From Gammaproteobacteria bacterium (GTDB taxonomy: Bacteria > Pseudomonadota > Gammaproteobacteria > Steroidobacterales > Woeseiaceae), in assembly GCA_029881015.1 (NCBI GenBank), contig JAOUNK010000179.1, positions 1-6,866 of the forward strand: 6,866 bases of DNA. The letters run 5' to 3'. The notes under the pieces were generated by a model. The model did no database searches. It worked only from the letters and a program-made list of their open reading frames with translations, and was not told the DNA's origin. Within the stretch, counting starts at the first letter, position 1. Every line of letters begins with the position of its first letter. A program made the translations under genes and the position numbers. Of this stretch, positions 3,768 to 6,866 are shown piece after piece.

Positions 3768-6431
3768 ATGACGGACAGCTTCGGCGCTCGCTCCAAACTG
3801 GCAGTTGGCGACAATGAATTCGACATTTTTCGCCTTGATGCCCTCAAGGAGGGTCACGTAGACCGCCTTCCCTACTCGCTCAAGATCCTGCTGGAAAACC
3901 TGCTTCGTCATGAAGATGGCCGCGATGTCACCCGAGAGGATATCCTGGCGCTCGCCAACTGGGATCCGAAAGCTACCCCGAGTACCGAGATTTCCTTCAC
4001 ACCGGCGCGGGTCGTGCTGCAGGACTTCACGGGCGTTCCGGCCGTTGTCGACCTCGCCGCCATGCGCGATGCCGTGGTCAAGCTCGGCGGCTCCGCCGAG
4101 GACATCAATCCGCTGTCGCCGGCGGAACTTGTCATCGACCATTCCGTCCAGATCGATCATTACGGTGCCGCGAACGCGCTCGACCTCAACACGAAGATCG
4201 AGTTCCAGCGCAACACCGAGCGCTACTCCTTCCTGAAATGGGGACAGCAGGCGTTCGACAATTTCAGTGTCGTGCCACCGAACACGGGCATCGTTCACCA
4301 GGTCAACCTCGAGTACCTCAGCCGCGTCGTTTTCGATACAACGAAGAATGACGTTCGCTGTGCTTACCCGGATACCGTCGTCGGCACGGATTCGCATACG
4401 ACGATGATCAATGGTCTTGGTGTTCTGGGCTGGGGCGTCGGCGGTATCGAAGCCGAAGCCGCGATGCTGGGGCAACCGATTACCATGCTGATCCCGCAGG
4501 TTATTGGCTTCAAACTCAGCGGCAAACTCCGCGAGGGCACCACGGCGACCGACCTGGTCCTGACCTGCACGGAGATGCTGCGCAACAAGGGCGTCGTCGG
4601 CAAGTTCGTCGAGTTCTTCGGTGATGGCCTCGCACATATGCCCCTCGCCGATCGCGCAACGCTGGGCAATATGGCGCCGGAGTTCGGCTCGACGTGCGGC
4701 ATCTTCCCGATCGACGGCGAGACCATTCGTTACCTCAGGCTCTCCGGGCGCGATGACGCGCAGTGCGCACTGATCGAGGCCTATGCCAGGGAACAGGGCA
4801 TGTGGCGCGAAGACGGACAGGCCGACGCGTTGTACACCGACATTCTCGAGCTGGATCTCGCCGACGTCGTGCCAAGCATCGCCGGCCCTAAACGGCCGCA
4901 GGATCGCATAGCGCTGACGGCGGCAGCCTCCTCCTACAAGAAAACCCTGGCCGATACCGTTGCCAACCGCGATACGGGCGGCAGCGGCACTGCCAAACTC
5001 GACGGCAAGGATGTCGAGATCCACGACGGGTCCATCCTGATTGCCGCAATCACAAGCTGTACCAACACATCCAACCCGGCTGTCATGCTGGCCGCGGGAC
5101 TGGTAGCCCGCAATGCGGCCGCGAAAGGCCTCAAGGCCAAGCCCTGGGTGAAGACGAGTCTTGCGCCAGGGTCACGGGTCGTGTCCGATTACCTGGAAAA
5201 AGCAGGTCTCATCGACGACCTCGAGGCCATTGGCTTTTATACCGTCGGCTACGGCTGCACGACCTGTATCGGTAACTCGGGTCCATTAAAACCGGAAATT
5301 GCCGATGCCGTCACCAGCAACAATATCGTCGGTACCAGCGTGCTCTCGGGTAACCGCAACTTCGAGGGCCGCATCCACGCGCTCGTGCAACACAACTTCC
5401 TGGCTTCACCGCCCCTTGTCGTGGCCTATGCGATTGCCGGCAACATGAATGTCGACCTGTACAAGGACCCGCTGGGTCAGGACCAGGAAGGCAATGACGT
5501 CTACATGAAGGACATCTGGCCATCGCAGAAGGAAATTCACGACGTGGTCGCCGCCAGCATCAATTCTGACATGTTCAAGTCAAGCTACGGCAAGGTCTTC
5601 CAGGGCGATGCCAACTGGCAGCGTGTCGATTCGCCGACCGGCGACATCTACACCTGGGACGCGGACTCGACTTACGTGAAAAACCCGCCCTACTTCGAAG
5701 GTATGTCGAAAGACCCGGCACCTGTCACGAATATCAACAACGCGCGCGTCCTGGCGCTGCTGGGCGATTCCGTGACAACAGATCACATTTCGCCGGCCGG
5801 CGCGATCGCCAAGGACAGCCCGGCCGCAAAGTATCTCGAAGCTCACGGCGTCAAGCCGTCGGACTTCAATTCCTACGGTTCTCGCCGCGGTAACCACGAG
5901 GTCATGATGCGCGGTACTTTCGCCAACATTCGCCTGCGCAACCAGCTTGCGCCAGGCACCGAAGGCGGCTGGACCCGACATCAGCCGAGCGGAGCGCAGA
6001 TGTCGATCTTCGACGCCTCTGTGAAGTACCGCGAGGAAGCGACACCGCTGGTCGTTATCGCCGGCAGCGAATACGGCACCGGCTCGTCGCGCGACTGGGC
6101 CGCCAAAGGTACCGTGCTGCTCGGCGTCAAGGCCGTCATTGCCAAGAGTTTCGAACGCATTCACCGGTCAAACCTGATCGGCATGGGCGTTCTGCCGCTG
6201 CAGTTCCTCGACGGACAGGATGCCGAGTCGCTCGGCATTACCGGCAAGGAGCTCATCAGCATTACGGGCCAGACGGACCCGCATGCCAAGACGGTAACCG
6301 TAACTGTCACACCTGAGAACGGAGAAGCGACGAGGTTCGAGGCGCTGATTCGAATCGACACGCCGAAGGAACGCGATTACTACGAAAACGGCGGCATTCT
6401 GCACTACGTACTTAGGCAGCTCGCCGCCTGA
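3768..6431 (+). CDS. acnA: Aconitate hydratase AcnA
   Basis: AcnA is a monomeric cytosolic [4Fe-4S] enzyme interconverting citrate and isocitrate in the TCA and glyoxylate cycles; the IRP/AcnA type can also bind mRNA when the cluster is lost. The 887 residues match the family length (E. coli AcnA is 891). The cluster cysteines are C431 in AITSCTNTSNP and C497 and C500 in GYGCTTCIGNSGP. Other active-site blocks are GTDSHTTM (206-213), SGNRNFEGR (527-535), GDSVTTDHISPAG (666-678) and the swivel-domain GSEYGTGSSRDWAAKG (766-781). Length and order mark it as AcnA/IRP-type, not AcnB. GGAGA at 3756-3760, seven bases upstream, supports the ATG. The gene has its own -10 box and leader hairpin and is followed after 2 bases by a sirtuin gene, with no terminator between. 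TTA, CTA and TCA codons are absent from its first 419 codons, which opens a long false ORF on the other strand. Confidence 0.98.
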   Translation: MTDSFGARSKLAVGDNEFDIFRLDALKEGHVDRLPYSLKILLENLLRHEDGRDVTREDILALANWDPKATPSTEISFTPARVVLQDFTGVPAVVDLAAMRDAVVKLGGSAEDINPLSPAELVIDHSVQIDHYGAANALDLNTKIEFQRNTERYSFLKWGQQAFDNFSVVPPNTGIVHQVNLEYLSRVVFDTTKNDVRCAYPDTVVGTDSHTTMINGLGVLGWGVGGIEAEAAMLGQPITMLIPQVIGFKLSGKLREGTTATDLVLTCTEMLRNKGVVGKFVEFFGDGLAHMPLADRATLGNMAPEFGSTCGIFPIDGETIRYLRLSGRDDAQCALIEAYAREQGMWREDGQADALYTDILELDLADVVPSIAGPKRPQDRIALTAAASSYKKTLADTVANRDTGGSGTAKLDGKDVEIHDGSILIAAITSCTNTSNPAVMLAAGLVARNAAAKGLKAKPWVKTSLAPGSRVVSDYLEKAGLIDDLEAIGFYTVGYGCTTCIGNSGPLKPEIADAVTSNNIVGTSVLSGNRNFEGRIHALVQHNFLASPPLVVAYAIAGNMNVDLYKDPLGQDQEGNDVYMKDIWPSQKEIHDVVAASINSDMFKSSYGKVFQGDANWQRVDSPTGDIYTWDADSTYVKNPPYFEGMSKDPAPVTNINNARVLALLGDSVTTDHISPAGAIAKDSPAAKYLEAHGVKPSDFNSYGSRRGNHEVMMRGTFANIRLRNQLAPGTEGGWTRHQPSGAQMSIFDASVKYREEATPLVVIAGSEYGTGSSRDWAAKGTVLLGVKAVIAKSFERIHRSNLIGMGVLPLQFLDGQDAESLGITGKELISITGQTDPHAKTVTVTVTPENGEATRFEALIRIDTPKERDYYENGGILHYVLRQLAA

Positions 6432-6433
6432 CC

Positions 6434-6866
6434 ATGACCGGCCACTGTGACATCCCGGATGTGCTCGTCGCAGCGCTCCGGGATGCACGTCATGTTTGCA
6501 TCCTCACGGGCGCCGGCATCTCGGCCGAGAGCGGCGTGCCGACGTTTCGCGAGGCACAGGACGGCCTCTGGTCGAAATACGATCCGCACGAACTGGCCAC
6601 GCCCGATGCCTTCCTCTCCGACCCGGTGCTTGTCTGGCGCTGGTACCGCTGGCGGCGCGACCTGGTGGCAAGGGCAGCGCCCAACCCCGGGCATTACGCG
6701 CTTGTGGAGTTGGCGCGCCGCAAGTCGGGCCTTACGCTCATTACGCAGAACGTCGACAATCTGCATCAGCGTGCCGGCAGTCACGATGTTATCGAGTTTC
6801 ACGGGAATCTTTTCGAGGACCGGTGCTTCGCGGACGGAACGTTACAACGCGGCGACGACACCACCG
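6434..6866 (+). CDS. cobB: NAD-dependent protein deacylase, sirtuin/CobB family (3' truncated by window)
   Basis: The first 144 codons are present. Sirtuins remove acyl groups from lysines using NAD+, giving nicotinamide and O-acyl-ADP-ribose. Visible motifs are the NAD-binding GAGISAESGVPTFR (26-39), TQNVDNLHQRAGS (104-116) and the catalytic histidine H123 in EFHGNL. Y71 and R74 (WYRWRR) match the Tyr-x-x-Arg pair that binds succinyl and malonyl groups in SIRT5 and E. coli CobB, so a class III desuccinylase/demalonylase is likely. The first zinc-knuckle cysteine is C131, but the position three residues later is Asp, not Cys. The ATG at 6434 is two bases after the acnA TGA, with no strong Shine-Dalgarno sequence, indicating cotranscription and probable translational coupling. 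The symbol is by family; a paralogue name is possible. The C-terminal half lies outside the window. Confidence 0.9.
   Translation, partial: MTGHCDIPDVLVAALRDARHVCILTGAGISAESGVPTFREAQDGLWSKYDPHELATPDAFLSDPVLVWRWYRWRRDLVARAAPNPGHYALVELARRKSGLTLITQNVDNLHQRAGSHDVIEFHGNLFEDRCFADGTLQRGDDTT

Noticed and set aside
2487..5024. An 845-codon open frame on the minus strand spanning mnmA, the gap and half of acnA.
   Set aside because: Its codons are in exact register with the sense codons of both mnmA and acnA, so antisense stops could arise only from sense TTA, CTA or TCA codons, which are rare in GC-rich genes. The sense products are unmistakable, and the antisense protein has low-complexity composition and no recognised motif.

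Overview
The window looks like the chromosome of a free-living gammaproteobacterium with roughly 60% G+C. This is inferred from a NudJ/MnmA pair, a long AcnA-type aconitase, a class III (CobB/SIRT5-like) sirtuin, and an envelope protein pair with Gram-negative signal peptides. No mobile element, CRISPR array, tRNA or rRNA is visible.

Layout: bases 1-206 hold the possible tail of an upstream gene and a chain of tiny overlapping reading frames, with no convincing gene. A plus-strand pair follows: a 165-residue protein resembling the PLD-like DUF7931 group (207-704) and the Nudix phosphatase NudJ (730-1221). Next is a minus-strand pair, transcribed from about 2463 down to 1223. It encodes a small, highly charged periplasmic protein (148 aa) and a predicted outer-membrane beta-barrel (262 aa). 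The barrel gene ends one base from the nudJ stop codon. Divergent from this pair, on the plus strand, lie mnmA (2586-3665; tRNA 2-thiouridylase), acnA (3768-6431; aconitase) and the start of a sirtuin deacylase gene (6434 to the window end).

Functional reading: the plus-strand genes are housekeeping functions: nucleotide/thiamin-precursor phosphatase, tRNA wobble thiolation, TCA cycle, and lysine deacylation. In E. coli nudJ lies directly before mnmA; here the envelope pair sits between them on the opposite strand. acnA and the sirtuin gene are 2 bases apart and probably cotranscribed, which places a likely desuccinylase next to a TCA-cycle enzyme. mnmA has an extended -10 element so close to its ATG, with no Shine-Dalgarno sequence, that a leaderless or nearly leaderless transcript is plausible.

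I see no clear new defence or mobile system. The least understood content is the envelope pair at 1223-2463. The most testable oddities are the mnmA start, the acnA leader hairpin, and the sirtuin's incomplete first zinc-binding cysteine pair.
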